From: Paenalicyclobacillus mengziensis | GTDB taxonomy: Bacteria; Bacillota; Bacilli; Alicyclobacillales; Alicyclobacillaceae | Length of the DNA: 64,000 nt | Direction: 5' to 3' | Assembly (NCBI RefSeq): GCF_017298635.1 | Contig: NZ_CP071182.1 | Coordinates: forward strand, 4,688,001-4,752,000 | In this document: positions 17,960-28,301 of the stretch, piece after piece | How the letters are laid out: each line of letters opens with the position of its first letter | Position numbering within the stretch: the first letter of the stretch is position 1 | Notes under the pieces: model-generated | Seen by the model: only the letters and a program-made list of their open reading frames with translations | Told to the model about the DNA's origin: nothing | Databases searched by the model: none | Position numbers and translations under genes: made by a program

Positions 17960-19675
17960 TCACTCCCTTAGAACCACTTCCGTGGCCTCGGCCAGCTGTT
18001 GGTCAAGCTGCTTACGGTGACGCTCAGTCACCTCGTCAGTCCAGTCGTTTACGGCCGCCATATAGGCAATCACAGGCTCTTTCCAAAGGCGAACCCAATT
18101 GACGTCAAAGAACATTGCCCCCGTTCGACGAATGAAAAAATCAGAAGGGGTAACGACCATCTCGTGCTTGATTCCATAGACAAGTGAAGCGTAAACCTCT
18201 TTGTCGAGCTCACTCTGAGCTTCAGCATTAGCGGATATACTAGAATCATTCTCCGCTTTACGTAGAATATCCCACAACATCGGGATATTTGTACCGTAAC
18301 GTCGTGCCAATTTTTCTGCCGAAGCTCTTGTCAGGCCAAGTTCCAAGCCCTCCCGAATCTGAGCACTTAAGTAGTGGTGCTCCATCTTGTCTGAACCGCC
18401 AAACTTTCCTCCTGAAAGCGCGATGTGCTCCGTCTGACAAGGGCCGAAATTGTCACCAGTCTCTTCGAACAGCTCCTTGGCTGCAAGGGAAACAACCTTT
18501 TCTGCCATCTTACGATACCCAGTTAATTTCCCACCCGCAATGGTAATGAGACCACTCGGGGAGACAAACACCTCGTCTCGTCGGGAGATCTCAGACGGAC
18601 CCTTGCCTTCTTCTTGAATCAGCGGCCGAACACCTGCCCAAAAAGACTCGACATCCACAGCCGTCAATCGGATGGATGGAAACATGTAATTGACAGCATC
18701 AATCAGGTAGTCTCTATCCGCAGCTGTCGTGCGCGGCGTTTTTACGTCGCCCGTGTAGTCCGTATCCGTCGTTCCCACGTATGTCTTGCCGTCGCGAGGA
18801 ATCGCAAATACCATACGTCCATCTGGAACGTCAAAGTACACAGGGTTGTGCAACGGAAATCTAGACTGGCTGATGACGATGTGTACACCTTTTGTTAGAT
18901 GCACCGTTTTACCCGTTTTTGAACCATCTTCCGAGCGCAATTCATCCACCCAAGGTCCAGTTGCATTGATGACCTTTTTTGCGTGTACCGAGAAGCGTTG
19001 TCCAGAAATGAGTTCGACCAGCTGCGCTCCGACAATCTTGCCGTTTTCGTACAAGAGGCGTTCCACTTTGGTATAGTTTATCGCCAGAGCACCCCGTTCA
19101 ACGGCTTCCTTCACAATCTCGAGGGTCAAACGCGCGTCGTCTGTACGGTATTCGACGTAATAGCCTGCGCCTTTGAGGATATCCTGCCGAAGCAGTGGTT
19201 CTTTATCTAGAGCCTGTTCTTTCGTTAGTATCTGACGACGTTCGTCATGCTTCACTCGAGCAAGACGGTCGTATACGTACAGCCCCAGCCTACTCAGGAA
19301 CTTTCCGTACGTGCCGTTCTCCACAATCGGAAGGAGCATCCAAAGCGGCGTCGTTACGTGCGGTGCATTTTCATACACAATCGCCCGCTCCCGACCCACT
19401 TCAGCCACAAGTGCAACCTCAAACTGTTTCAGGTATCGGAGACCGCCGTGAACCAATTTGGTTGATCTGCTTGATGTCCCCGCCGCGAAGTCCTGCATCT
19501 CGACTAACCCAATGGCCATGCCACGTGTGACACCATCAAGGAGAATGCCTGCTCCCGTAATACCACCGCCAATCACCAGCACGTCAAGGGTCTCTGACTC
19601 CATGCGAGATATCGTTTCATGACGACTATCGGCTGAGAAGTTCCCCGCGGGTACTGGCCTTTCGTGGTTATTCAT
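17960..19675 (-). CDS. glpD: Aerobic glycerol-3-phosphate dehydrogenase
   Basis: 571 residues from ATG 19675, chosen for the GGGAGGAAATACTG immediately upstream. The FAD-binding Rossmann motif VLVIGGGITGAG lies at 33-43; GGLRYLK, the long FAD-dependent oxidoreductase domain and the DAO C-terminal domain follow. It oxidises glycerol-3-phosphate to DHAP at the membrane and passes electrons to quinone. A hairpin with T tract between promoter and ribosome binding site is the expected GlpP target. It is flanked by glpK upstream and glpP downstream. Confidence 0.95.
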   Translation of the reverse strand: MNNHERPVPAGNFSADSRHETISRMESETLDVLVIGGGITGAGILLDGVTRGMAIGLVEMQDFAAGTSSRSTKLVHGGLRYLKQFEVALVAEVGRERAIVYENAPHVTTPLWMLLPIVENGTYGKFLSRLGLYVYDRLARVKHDERRQILTKEQALDKEPLLRQDILKGAGYYVEYRTDDARLTLEIVKEAVERGALAINYTKVERLLYENGKIVGAQLVELISGQRFSVHAKKVINATGPWVDELRSEDGSKTGKTVHLTKGVHIVISQSRFPLHNPVYFDVPDGRMVFAIPRDGKTYVGTTDTDYTGDVKTPRTTAADRDYLIDAVNYMFPSIRLTAVDVESFWAGVRPLIQEEGKGPSEISRRDEVFVSPSGLITIAGGKLTGYRKMAEKVVSLAAKELFEETGDNFGPCQTEHIALSGGKFGGSDKMEHHYLSAQIREGLELGLTRASAEKLARRYGTNIPMLWDILRKAENDSSISANAEAQSELDKEVYASLVYGIKHEMVVTPSDFFIRRTGAMFFDVNWVRLWKEPVIAYMAAVNDWTDEVTERHRKQLDQQLAEATEVVLRE

Positions 19676-19718
19676 CAGTATTTCCTCCCTGAAGTTAAAT
19701 TCGGCCGCAGTGCAGAAC

Positions 19719-19764
19719 CAAAAAACCACAAGAAAAGCCCTGAACAACAGGGGATCTTGTGGTT
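19719..19764 (-). terminator. glpD leader terminator, likely GlpP-controlled
   Basis: On the minus strand AACCACAAG...CTTGTGGTT forms a 9-bp outer stem with an inner CCCTG/CAGGG stem, and then a TTTTTT tract. It ends about 45 bp before the glpD start, so it would stop transcription before the gene. This is the known arrangement of the Bacillus glpD leader, where GlpP with glycerol-3-phosphate allows readthrough. Confidence 0.85.
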
Positions 19765-19960
19765 TCTCCATCACTCAACACGGTAGTATTAACTTGTGTG
19801 TAAGTCCGTAGAAGGCGTGTAATCATTTTCGCCGACATTGTATTACGTTCTCCTGTTGATTATACCGCCAAGAGTCTTGTCGTGCTACCTAAAAAAACGT
19901 GTACAGCAGTCGTTTGCTTCACAATCGATACTTCACAGTTTCGCAGTTACTTCACCATCG

Positions 19961-21538
<1,578 letters not shown>

Positions 21539-21543
21539 TCAAA

Positions 21544-21663
21544 TCAGAAACGACTCCCAAAAACAGTCGGATGAATCCGGTTTGCAAACAACCCCACTGC
21601 CCCCAGGTACAAAAAGAGGATTACGATAACGACAGACAACCAGGCGACAATCGACTTCCTCAT
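21544..21663 (-). CDS. Small membrane peptide, 39 aa, upstream of glpK
   Basis: On the minus strand, ATG 21663 opens MRKSIVAWLSVVIVILFLYL followed by GAVGLFANRIHPTVFGSRF and a stop at 21544. One strong hydrophobic helix of about 22 residues follows a positive N-terminus. AGGA lies 6 nt before the start. It ends 65 bp before glpK on the same strand, so the two are probably co-transcribed. I recognise no family. It could be a small partner of glycerol uptake or unrelated to it. Confidence 0.6.
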   Translation of the reverse strand: MRKSIVAWLSVVIVILFLYLGAVGLFANRIHPTVFGSRF

Positions 21664-21718
21664 TTGATTTCCTACTTTCCTTCATCAAGTCGGTTAGGGG
21701 CTCAGCCTGCCTGTCATG

Positions 21719-21750
21719 GACAAGGCCACTCCTCTCGGAATGGCCTTGTC
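21719..21750 (-). terminator. Inverted repeat after the aminotransferase gene
   Basis: A perfect 10-bp stem GACAAGGCCA / TGGCCTTGTC with a 12-nt loop lies about 30 bp past the aminotransferase stop and ahead of the glpK-side genes. There is no T tract on the minus strand, so termination strength is uncertain. Confidence 0.55.
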
Positions 21751-21781
21751 TAAGGAACTCATTGTGCATCACGTTGATTAC

Positions 21782-22906
21782 TTAAATACCCATCATTTGT
21801 TTCATGGCCTGGATGAGAAGCGTGACATTGCGGTGCTGGGAAGAATGCCCGAGCAGACCAACCCGCCAGGCCTTGCCCTTTAGCGCACCAAGGCCCCCTC
21901 CGACTTCGATACCATAGTCTTCAAGGAGTTGTTTGCGCAGTTTTCCTTCATCGTATTTATCCGGGAATATGACACTGGTCAACTGTGGCAAGCGAAATCC
22001 TTCTGCTGCGAATAACTGGAGGCCCATGGCCTGTAGTTCACGCTGCAGATAGTCCCCATTTTGGGCGTGTCGTTTGAATGCTTGATGGAGACCTTCTTCA
22101 AGGAGTAGACGTAACGCTTCATGCAGAGAAAAGAGCATGGAAATCGGAGCAGTGTGATGATAGAACCTGTCCTCACCCCAGTAGTTTGCAATCATATTTA
22201 AGTCGAGGTACCAACTTTGCACTTTGGTTTTCCGATTGCGTACCACGTCTAAAGCACGAGGACTCAGCGTGACCGGAGCCAGTCCTGGAGGAGCCCCCAG
22301 GCACTTTTGAGTTCCACTGTAACATGCGTCAATCCCAAGTCTGTCTACTTCAACCGGGATGCCTCCGAGAGAGGTCACTGCATCGACGATAAACAAAGCA
22401 CCGTAGTCATGGACAATTCGACTGATTTCCTCGAGTGGCTGCCACACACCGGTTGACGTTTCAGCGTGAACAATGGCGACTGCCTTTACCCCGGACGAGG
22501 ACTTGAGGGCTGCTTGCACGTCTTCCGGTTCAATCGGCTGTCCCCATGCTGCTTCCACTGTAAGCACGTTCGCACCAGAGCGCACCGCTATATCCTTCAT
22601 GCGCTCGCCGAACACGCCACAGATACAAATAAGCACCTTGTCTCCAGGCTCAAGGAGGTTTACGAACACGGTTTCCATTCCTGCACTGCCTGTTCCTGAC
22701 ATCGCCAAAGTAAGCTCATTTTCCGTCTGAAACACCTGCCTGAGCATGCTCTGTGTGTCAGCCATTACTTCGAGAAAGTAGGGATCAAGGTGCCCTACCA
22801 ACGGGGTCGCCATGGCCTTGAGGACTTCAGGATGAACACTGCTAGGTCCTGGTCCCAGCAACAAACGATTTTGCGACTGCACGTGCACGAGTATCCCTCT
22901 TTCCAT
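21782..22906 (-). CDS. Class V aminotransferase (alanine/serine-glyoxylate type)
   Basis: 374 residues. The fold-type I PLP signatures are [18 protein letters not shown] at the N-terminus, [38 protein letters not shown] and the PLP-lysine motif [14 protein letters not shown]. It matches alanine-glyoxylate / serine-pyruvate aminotransferases, which interconvert amino acids and glyoxylate; related PucG acts on ureidoglycine. With a glycolate-oxidase type enzyme elsewhere in the window, a role in glyoxylate removal is possible but not shown. The upstream 575-bp region holds hairpin array B. Confidence 0.87.
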   Translation of the reverse strand: MERGILVHVQSQNRLLLGPGPSSVHPEVLKAMATPLVGHLDPYFLEVMADTQSMLRQVFQTENELTLAMSGTGSAGMETVFVNLLEPGDKVLICICGVFGERMKDIAVRSGANVLTVEAAWGQPIEPEDVQAALKSSSGVKAVAIVHAETSTGVWQPLEEISRIVHDYGALFIVDAVTSLGGIPVEVDRLGIDACYSGTQKCLGAPPGLAPVTLSPRALDVVRNRKTKVQSWYLDLNMIANYWGEDRFYHHTAPISMLFSLHEALRLLLEEGLHQAFKRHAQNGDYLQRELQAMGLQLFAAEGFRLPQLTSVIFPDKYDEGKLRKQLLEDYGIEVGGGLGALKGKAWRVGLLGHSSQHRNVTLLIQAMKQMMGI

Positions 22907-23047
22907 GCTGTGTTACTGCAATTATAGCTAAATAAATGCAATTGATAAAAGATTTCAGCAATAAGTTTGTTCCGAATCTGGCAGGAGCGAACTCCAGCGC
23001 CTGTGTGCGTGGAGTCCGAGATGAGAACTTGCCCGGAGATGCAAAGG

Positions 23048-23258
23048 AATAACGCGCTGTCGAAGTGTTATTGGCCGTCAACCTAACCTGGCCAGCACAG
23101 GATAACACCTTGTAGAAGCGTTAAGTTCTCAACGTGGATAAATAACGCTCTGTGAAAGCGTTATTTCGATCCGTTCAGACAATAACGCGCCAGGAGCGCG
23201 TTATTGTCCACTGAACCTGCTTCAAGTACGTTAAATAACGCGTTACCAGCTCGTTAAC
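23048..23258. repeat. Hairpin array B: five 25-nt hairpins
   Basis: Starts at 23048, 23101, 23141, 23181 and 23234, so spacings are 53, 40, 40 and 53 bp and the spacers 28, 15, 15 and 28 nt. Arms match AATAACGCG and CGCGTTATT with few changes (the second copy is the most decayed). Loops CTGTCGA, TTGTAGA, CTGTGAA, CCAGGAG and TTACCAG are all YYNNNRR. Two 12-bp repeats AAAGCCACGCCC follow (23268-23291). The array lies between two minus-strand genes; the remainder of the 575-bp gap holds terminator-like hairpins. Confidence 0.92.
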
Positions 23259-23421
23259 GCGAAAGCCACGCCCAAAGCCACGCCCAAAGCCGAAGGTACA
23301 AATCGGCATGACGAGGTCAACATGACACCTTTCGTTCCCTGAGAGTGCCGGAGGGGGGTTCTCTACAACTTGAGGCCCCCAACAATGGTTGGGGCGCCTC
23401 ATTTTCCGCTCACAAAACAAG

Positions 23422-23444
23422 CCCTCCGGCAATTGCTCGGAGGG
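23422..23444 (-). terminator. Terminator after the M20 amidohydrolase gene
   Basis: Stem CCCTCCG / CGGAGGG with a 9-nt loop, followed on the minus strand by a T-rich stretch (CTTGTTTTG). A second GC-rich hairpin (GAGGC-CCCCAAC / GTTGGGG-GCCTC, about 23371-23399) lies beyond it, so termination is probably double. Confidence 0.75.
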
Positions 23445-23481
23445 ACTCGTCATCCACCTCGATGAATCTGGAAGCTTGTCA

Positions 23482-24912
23482 CTACCTACTCGCCGCAGGG
23501 AGAACTTCAGCCGGAATTGGGCACACATAGGTTTCATTGCCGATCCGCTCTTTGAGTTCCGCTTTGGCTGCCTCCCGCAACGACGGGTTCTGCATCATCT
23601 CGAGGGCCGTAGCTGCCATGACCTTGCCCGCATGCAGCATGCCCTTGTGTGCAATCGATGTGGCACCAATAGTGACCACTTGCCACGTGTGTGCAGTTGT
23701 CCCGACCACCCAACAAGCTGTATTGCACTGAGCGGTCGGGGTCACCCAACTGACATCCCCCACGTCCGTAGAACCGTACCCACCCGAGGTTGCTTCGCTC
23801 AGCGCTTCTGGCGGGCTAATTTTGTCTGCGATGTCCTTGTCCCGGATTGCCGGGTCTCGGACGCTGCCCCGCTCTGCATCGCTCAGTGTCGCACGCAAGT
23901 TCTTAGCGAATTCGAGTTCGTGCTCATCGTAATCGGGGATCCCGAAAATCGTGAACTTCTCCTGCATCACGTCTTCCAAAGTCTTGTTTTGAACCAGATT
24001 TGAGCAGGCCTTGTCAAACACAATTTCGACTTCAGTGTCCGTCATCAAGGCAGCCCCTCGGGCAATGTTGCAGACCCTCTGATAAATTTCCTCTACCTGC
24101 GACACTTTAGGGGCCCGAATCAGATAAAGGACATCAGCTTCTGCCTGAACAACGTTTGGTGACCTGCCACCCGCGTTGGTTACAGCGTAGTGCAGACGTG
24201 CTTCCGGGATGACATGCTCCCGTAGGTAATTCACCCCAACATTCATCATTTCCACAGCATCAAGCGCACTTCTACCAAGGTGAGGTGACGCCGCCGCGTG
24301 TGAACTGGTCCCTTTAAATCGGTAATACACTTGATAATTGGCGAGCGACCGGGCTGCCATGATGCCATTGTGTCCCATTGGATGCCAGGTCACGCTGAAG
24401 TCGACATCGTCAAACAGGCCAGCCCTGACCATGTAGGTCTTCCCCGATCCGCCCTCTTCTCCAGGACACCCGTAATACCTTATCGTCCCAGGCATCCGAA
24501 GTTCTTCGACCATCTGCTTGAGGGCGATGGCCGCAGCAAATGCACCTGTTCCCAGCAGATTATGCCCACAGCCGTGTCCATTCCCACCTTGTTGAATCGG
24601 AGTCTTCACAGCACTGCCCGGTTGTTGACTCAGTCCGGAGAGTGCATCAAATTCACCAAGGATAGCCACTACAGGAGAACCGCTGCCGACCGATCCGATG
24701 AAGGCCGTCGGTATCCCTCCGACCCCCCGTTCCACGCTGAACCCCTCTCGTTCAAGCCCCTGACACAATAACTCTGCAGACTGATACTCTTCAAACCTGG
24801 TCTCGGCGAAGTTCCAAATTTGATTACTGATGTCAATCAAGTCTTCGCGCTTGCTTTCAATAATTTGCGAGATGCGGTTTTCAAGAGTGACGTCGTTCAC
24901 GCGAGTTGGCAT
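23482..24912 (-). CDS. M20-family amidohydrolase (AbgB-like)
   Basis: 476 residues from ATG 24912 (GGGGGAATT upstream). Metal-site motifs are GEFDALSGLSQ, GHGCGHNLLGTGA and CPGEEGGSGKTYM, followed by the dimerisation insert and a C-terminal GGYGSTDVGDVSW. It matches the AbgB/IAA-amino-acid hydrolase branch, which cleaves amide-linked amino acids in the cytosol. It lies 147 bp downstream of an oligopeptide-binding lipoprotein on the same strand, so it probably processes imported peptides or N-acyl amino acids. The same pairing occurs at 40-42 kb, where the hydrolase has decayed. Confidence 0.9.
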   Translation of the reverse strand: MPTRVNDVTLENRISQIIESKREDLIDISNQIWNFAETRFEEYQSAELLCQGLEREGFSVERGVGGIPTAFIGSVGSGSPVVAILGEFDALSGLSQQPGSAVKTPIQQGGNGHGCGHNLLGTGAFAAAIALKQMVEELRMPGTIRYYGCPGEEGGSGKTYMVRAGLFDDVDFSVTWHPMGHNGIMAARSLANYQVYYRFKGTSSHAAASPHLGRSALDAVEMMNVGVNYLREHVIPEARLHYAVTNAGGRSPNVVQAEADVLYLIRAPKVSQVEEIYQRVCNIARGAALMTDTEVEIVFDKACSNLVQNKTLEDVMQEKFTIFGIPDYDEHELEFAKNLRATLSDAERGSVRDPAIRDKDIADKISPPEALSEATSGGYGSTDVGDVSWVTPTAQCNTACWVVGTTAHTWQVVTIGATSIAHKGMLHAGKVMAATALEMMQNPSLREAAKAELKERIGNETYVCPIPAEVLPAASR

Positions 24913-24999
24913 GCGAATTCCCCCCATACTGTTTTGTGGATTTGTGACACAATATTAATACAATTATGACGATGAGAGCAGCAATGGTGCAACAAACAA

Positions 25000-25033
25000 G
25001 GGTGAGGCCGCGAAGTTATCGCAGTCCTCACCC
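25000..25033 (-). terminator. Hairpin between the binding protein and M20 genes
   Basis: Stem GGGTGAGG / CCTCACCC with an 18-nt loop, followed on the minus strand by CTTGTTTGTTG. It ends the upstream lipoprotein gene or lowers expression of the M20 gene. Confidence 0.7.
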
Positions 25034-25058
25034 TCCTTGTACGTCTCCTCAGCTGAGC

Positions 25059-26804
25059 CTAGTTCTTGAGCTGCCAATCGTACACGTTCCAGGTATCGAC
25101 ACTCCACGGGTTTGGCTGATATCCTGACAGATTCACCGTTGTGTCTACTTCGTCTGGCGCGTAGTACCAAAGGGCTGGCAGTTGGGTGTGCAAAATCGAC
25201 TCGACTTGTTGCATCATTTGTTGCCGTTGAGACTTACTTGTCGTCACGTCAACCTTTTTAATGAGTTGGTCGACCGTCGAATTCTTAAAGCCACCAAAGT
25301 TTTGAGCGCCTGTTGATGTAAACAACTGTTGTGTTGCAGCAACAGGGTTGGTTCCGTCCTGGAACTCGAACTCGCCCAGGTCCCAGCCCTTACCGGATGG
25401 CAACACTGTTCCAAAGTACTCGTTGGCTGGGTAGTTCTTAATGATGAGGTTCACACCCAGTTGCTTAAACCAGTACTGAATGAGACGTTCCGTAGCAGAA
25501 CGGACAGAGTTCCCCGCCGTCGTTGAGTACGTGAGCGTCAGTTCCTTTCCGTTTTTTTGCAAATATCCGTTCGGGCCCATTTTCCAGCCTGCCGCAGCCA
25601 TCAACTGCTTTGCTTTGGCCAGGTCGTACGGATACGGTTGCAGGTTTGGATTGCTCGTCCACGACATAGAACTCTGGTCTGCTGCGAGTAGTGTTGCTTT
25701 CCCTTTGTAAATTTGCTGGACAATCGCTTGCCGGTCAATCGCAAGTTCGAGGGCCTGTCTGACACGTACGTCCTGCAGAATCGGGTTACGCATGTTGACG
25801 ACAGCCATCTCAAACGCTGGCATTGGCGTCAAATGTACGTCTGCACCTTGCACGGCCTGGATTTGTGACAGTTCAGTAATCGGATCGAAATACCACACGT
25901 TGACGGCGTGCGCTTTGACGTTGGTCAGCAGCGTGTTCTGGTCTGGAATAATTTTGTACTGAATCGTTTGCGTTTTTGGTTTCGGACCCATCCAGTATGG
26001 GTTGGCCGACACTGTGATGGAAGCTCCCGGTACCCACGAGACGAATTTGTACGGTCCGTTGGTGACCGTTGGGTCATGGTTAAACGACGCAGTGTTTACG
26101 TTCTTCGGGTTCATGCTGCCAAATACACTGGCCGGCAAGATACCCGGTAGCGAGCTTGACAGGGCGTTTTCAATAAAGGCGGGATCAGGCCTTTTCAATT
26201 TGACTGTAAACTCGTGAGGATTCACAATTGTAAAGGTTTGGACGTCCTGCCAACCAAGTTTTGAGACCGCATTGACTTGAGAGTTCATGATGATTTGATA
26301 CGTGACCTGGACGTCCTTAGCTGTAAACGGATCGCCGTTCGACCACTTCGCATTCGGATTCAAGTGGAACGTGTACGTCAAGCCATCTTTCGAAATACCG
26401 CCGTTTTGCACGGTCGGTACCTCGGTGGCCATTTGTGGAACCAACTGGTTCTGCGGATTGACCATGAACAGGTTCCGGTACAAACTCGTATCCACGATAG
26501 CCGAGAAGGTCATGTCAGGACCCAGAACTGGATTTAGATTCCCCGGTTCCTCGAACAGACCGTCAACAATTGTACCGCTTGTATTTCCGGCAGACGCTGT
26601 TGCATTGGTCGTTGTCGCAGTGTTTCCGCTATTCCCACTCGCTGCGTTGTTCGATGACGATCCGTTACTCGTTGTGCCACAGCCAACGACTGTAACCGTC
26701 AGTACTGCAGATAATCCGGCAACAAAGGTCCAACCTCGTCGCCTTCTCGATTCAGCTGACTTGGTGTCATGGCGTGCAATCGAACTTGACTTGTTTTTGC
26801 TCAA
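25059..26804 (-). CDS. Peptide ABC transporter substrate-binding lipoprotein (family 5)
   Basis: 581 residues from TTG 26804, behind GGGGGG. The signal peptide GWTFVAGLSAVLTVTVVGC ends in a lipobox; a Ser/Asn/Thr linker follows. The SBP family 5 domain shows GLTYTFHLNPNAKWSNGDPFTAKDVQVTYQI, TNGPYKFVSW and ALELAIDRQAIVQQIYKG. It captures oligopeptides or other solutes outside the membrane. No permease or ATPase gene adjoins it, so it must share a transporter, perhaps the dppBC-like pair at 42.5-44.4 kb whose binding protein is a close paralogue. Confidence 0.92.
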   Translation of the reverse strand: MSKNKSSSIARHDTKSAESRRRRGWTFVAGLSAVLTVTVVGCGTTSNGSSSNNAASGNSGNTATTTNATASAGNTSGTIVDGLFEEPGNLNPVLGPDMTFSAIVDTSLYRNLFMVNPQNQLVPQMATEVPTVQNGGISKDGLTYTFHLNPNAKWSNGDPFTAKDVQVTYQIIMNSQVNAVSKLGWQDVQTFTIVNPHEFTVKLKRPDPAFIENALSSSLPGILPASVFGSMNPKNVNTASFNHDPTVTNGPYKFVSWVPGASITVSANPYWMGPKPKTQTIQYKIIPDQNTLLTNVKAHAVNVWYFDPITELSQIQAVQGADVHLTPMPAFEMAVVNMRNPILQDVRVRQALELAIDRQAIVQQIYKGKATLLAADQSSMSWTSNPNLQPYPYDLAKAKQLMAAAGWKMGPNGYLQKNGKELTLTYSTTAGNSVRSATERLIQYWFKQLGVNLIIKNYPANEYFGTVLPSGKGWDLGEFEFQDGTNPVAATQQLFTSTGAQNFGGFKNSTVDQLIKKVDVTTSKSQRQQMMQQVESILHTQLPALWYYAPDEVDTTVNLSGYQPNPWSVDTWNVYDWQLKN

Positions 26805-27238
26805 TCCACAGTACCCCCCATATTTTACAATAATCTGAAAAATACAATAATTGGATTTGGACTTCCTTGATATTGGTGTCTTCTATTCCCCCCTTTTCGT
26901 TATGCATCATACAGCGCTTGTCAGCTTGTCCACAGACGGGGCTCCATCAGGGGAAGAACACTTAGGCGCCGTTCAATGCCATCTTTGAACCGGTATTACC
27001 TTCACGCAGTTCTAGATTTCGTATCCGCTGTCAACATCAGTAAATTTCTAAAATTCTGACAACAAATTTGTGATAATCGCATATTAGCATAAAACATAAA
27101 AATAGATCACCAATTAGTTTTTTATAATATATCGGGGATGGTTGGAGAAATTGGATGAAAATGAAGCCCTCCGCAAAGAAGGCTTCATTCCTAAACATTT
27201 GATTGAAATTCATCTACAAGCTCACTTGCCGGAGGGAA
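26805..27238. other. Intergenic region with a terminator, no gene seen
   Basis: 434 bp between the start of the lipoprotein gene and the end of the PrpB-like gene, both on the minus strand. The middle is AT-rich. The stem AATGAAGCC / GGCTTCATT (27160-27189) with T residues after it on the minus strand should end the PrpB-like transcript. A plus-strand frame from 27142 begins inside this hairpin and is not credible. Confidence 0.6.
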
Positions 27239-28159
27239 CTAATCTACTGACCCTGGGTTTTGTGGCAAGATGGATTTTTCAATACTTTTATCCAGACGCT
27301 CATAGTCAAAATAGCCGAGTGTATCGTACAACTCCTGTCGTGTCTGTAACTGATGGAGGAACTCTTTCTGCGTGCCGTTTGCTTTCAGTTGGCGATAGAC
27401 AGCTTCGGCGGCTTGAGCGGCAGCGCGCAGCGCTGTGACAGGAAAGATGACCGCGTTGTAGCCCCAGGCTTCAAACTCCGAAACAGAGATGTAGGGTGTC
27501 TGCCCAAACTCGGTCATGTTGGCCAGCAAAGGGATGCTCACAGCTTCCCGAAACGCCCTGAATTGCTCCTCTGTGCGCAAAGCCTCAGGAAAGATGACAT
27601 CCGCCCCAGCTTCAACGTATGCCCTTGCACGTGCAATCGCCGCATCGAATCCCTCTACTGCAACCGCATCCGTTCGTGCAACCACTACCAGTGAAGGCGC
27701 GGATTGTTTTAAAGCATGTACCTTTTGAGCCATCTCTTCGGTTGAAATCAACTGCTTACCAGACAAGTGGCCGCATTTTTTCGGCAACACCTGGTCTTCA
27801 ATTTGAACGGCTGCTGCGGATGCCTCGACCATCTCACGAGCTGTCCGGATGACATTCAGCACACCGCCAAAGCCGGTGTCTATATCGACAAGAACGGGGA
27901 GATTGGCGGCTCGAACGACATCGCGGAGGCGTTCCGCAATGTCCCCTGCAGTCAGCAAGCCCAAATCCGGCCACCCACGGCTTGCGGTTAATGCTGCTCC
28001 AGAAAGATAAAGCGCATCAAACCCTGTTTGACGGGCGAGAAGTGCCGACAGCCCGTCATACGCACCAGGGATAACCAGCGTCCCTGAGCCTTGTACTTGC
28101 TTGAGGAATGAGGTAGCCAGTTCTCGTTGACTCGGCTGCTGTTCAACTAACCACGCCAT
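27239..28159 (-). CDS. prpB: Methylisocitrate lyase-like enzyme (PEP mutase/ICL family)
   Basis: 306 residues. The ICL/PEP-mutase barrel is clear: GAYDGLSALLARQTGFDALYLSGAALTAS, VDIDTGFGG (metal-binding acid), IEDQVLPKKCGH (the KKCGH catalytic signature), VARTDAVAVEG, and LANMTEFGQTP. These fit 2-methylisocitrate lyase, which splits methylisocitrate to pyruvate and succinate in propionate breakdown; the other methylcitrate-cycle genes are not in the window, so another 2,3-disubstituted malate lyase is possible. It is divergent from the MFS gene. Confidence 0.75.
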   Translation of the reverse strand: MAWLVEQQPSQRELATSFLKQVQGSGTLVIPGAYDGLSALLARQTGFDALYLSGAALTASRGWPDLGLLTAGDIAERLRDVVRAANLPVLVDIDTGFGGVLNVIRTAREMVEASAAAVQIEDQVLPKKCGHLSGKQLISTEEMAQKVHALKQSAPSLVVVARTDAVAVEGFDAAIARARAYVEAGADVIFPEALRTEEQFRAFREAVSIPLLANMTEFGQTPYISVSEFEAWGYNAVIFPVTALRAAAQAAEAVYRQLKANGTQKEFLHQLQTRQELYDTLGYFDYERLDKSIEKSILPQNPGSVD

Positions 28160-28301
28160 ACTGCAAAACCTTCTTTCAAAAATGCTTTTGTAACAGTTCG
28201 ACTACTATCATACGCTCTCTCAGCAAGTGAATGATGTTTGTTCTACAATGTTCATCAAAGCCTGTCCAAGTCGAACATTTGATGTCCAGGGAGGAAACAC
28301 T

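Noticed and set aside
27142..27438. 98-aa plus-strand frame
   Set aside because: It begins within the terminator hairpin of the PrpB-like gene and continues antisense to that gene.
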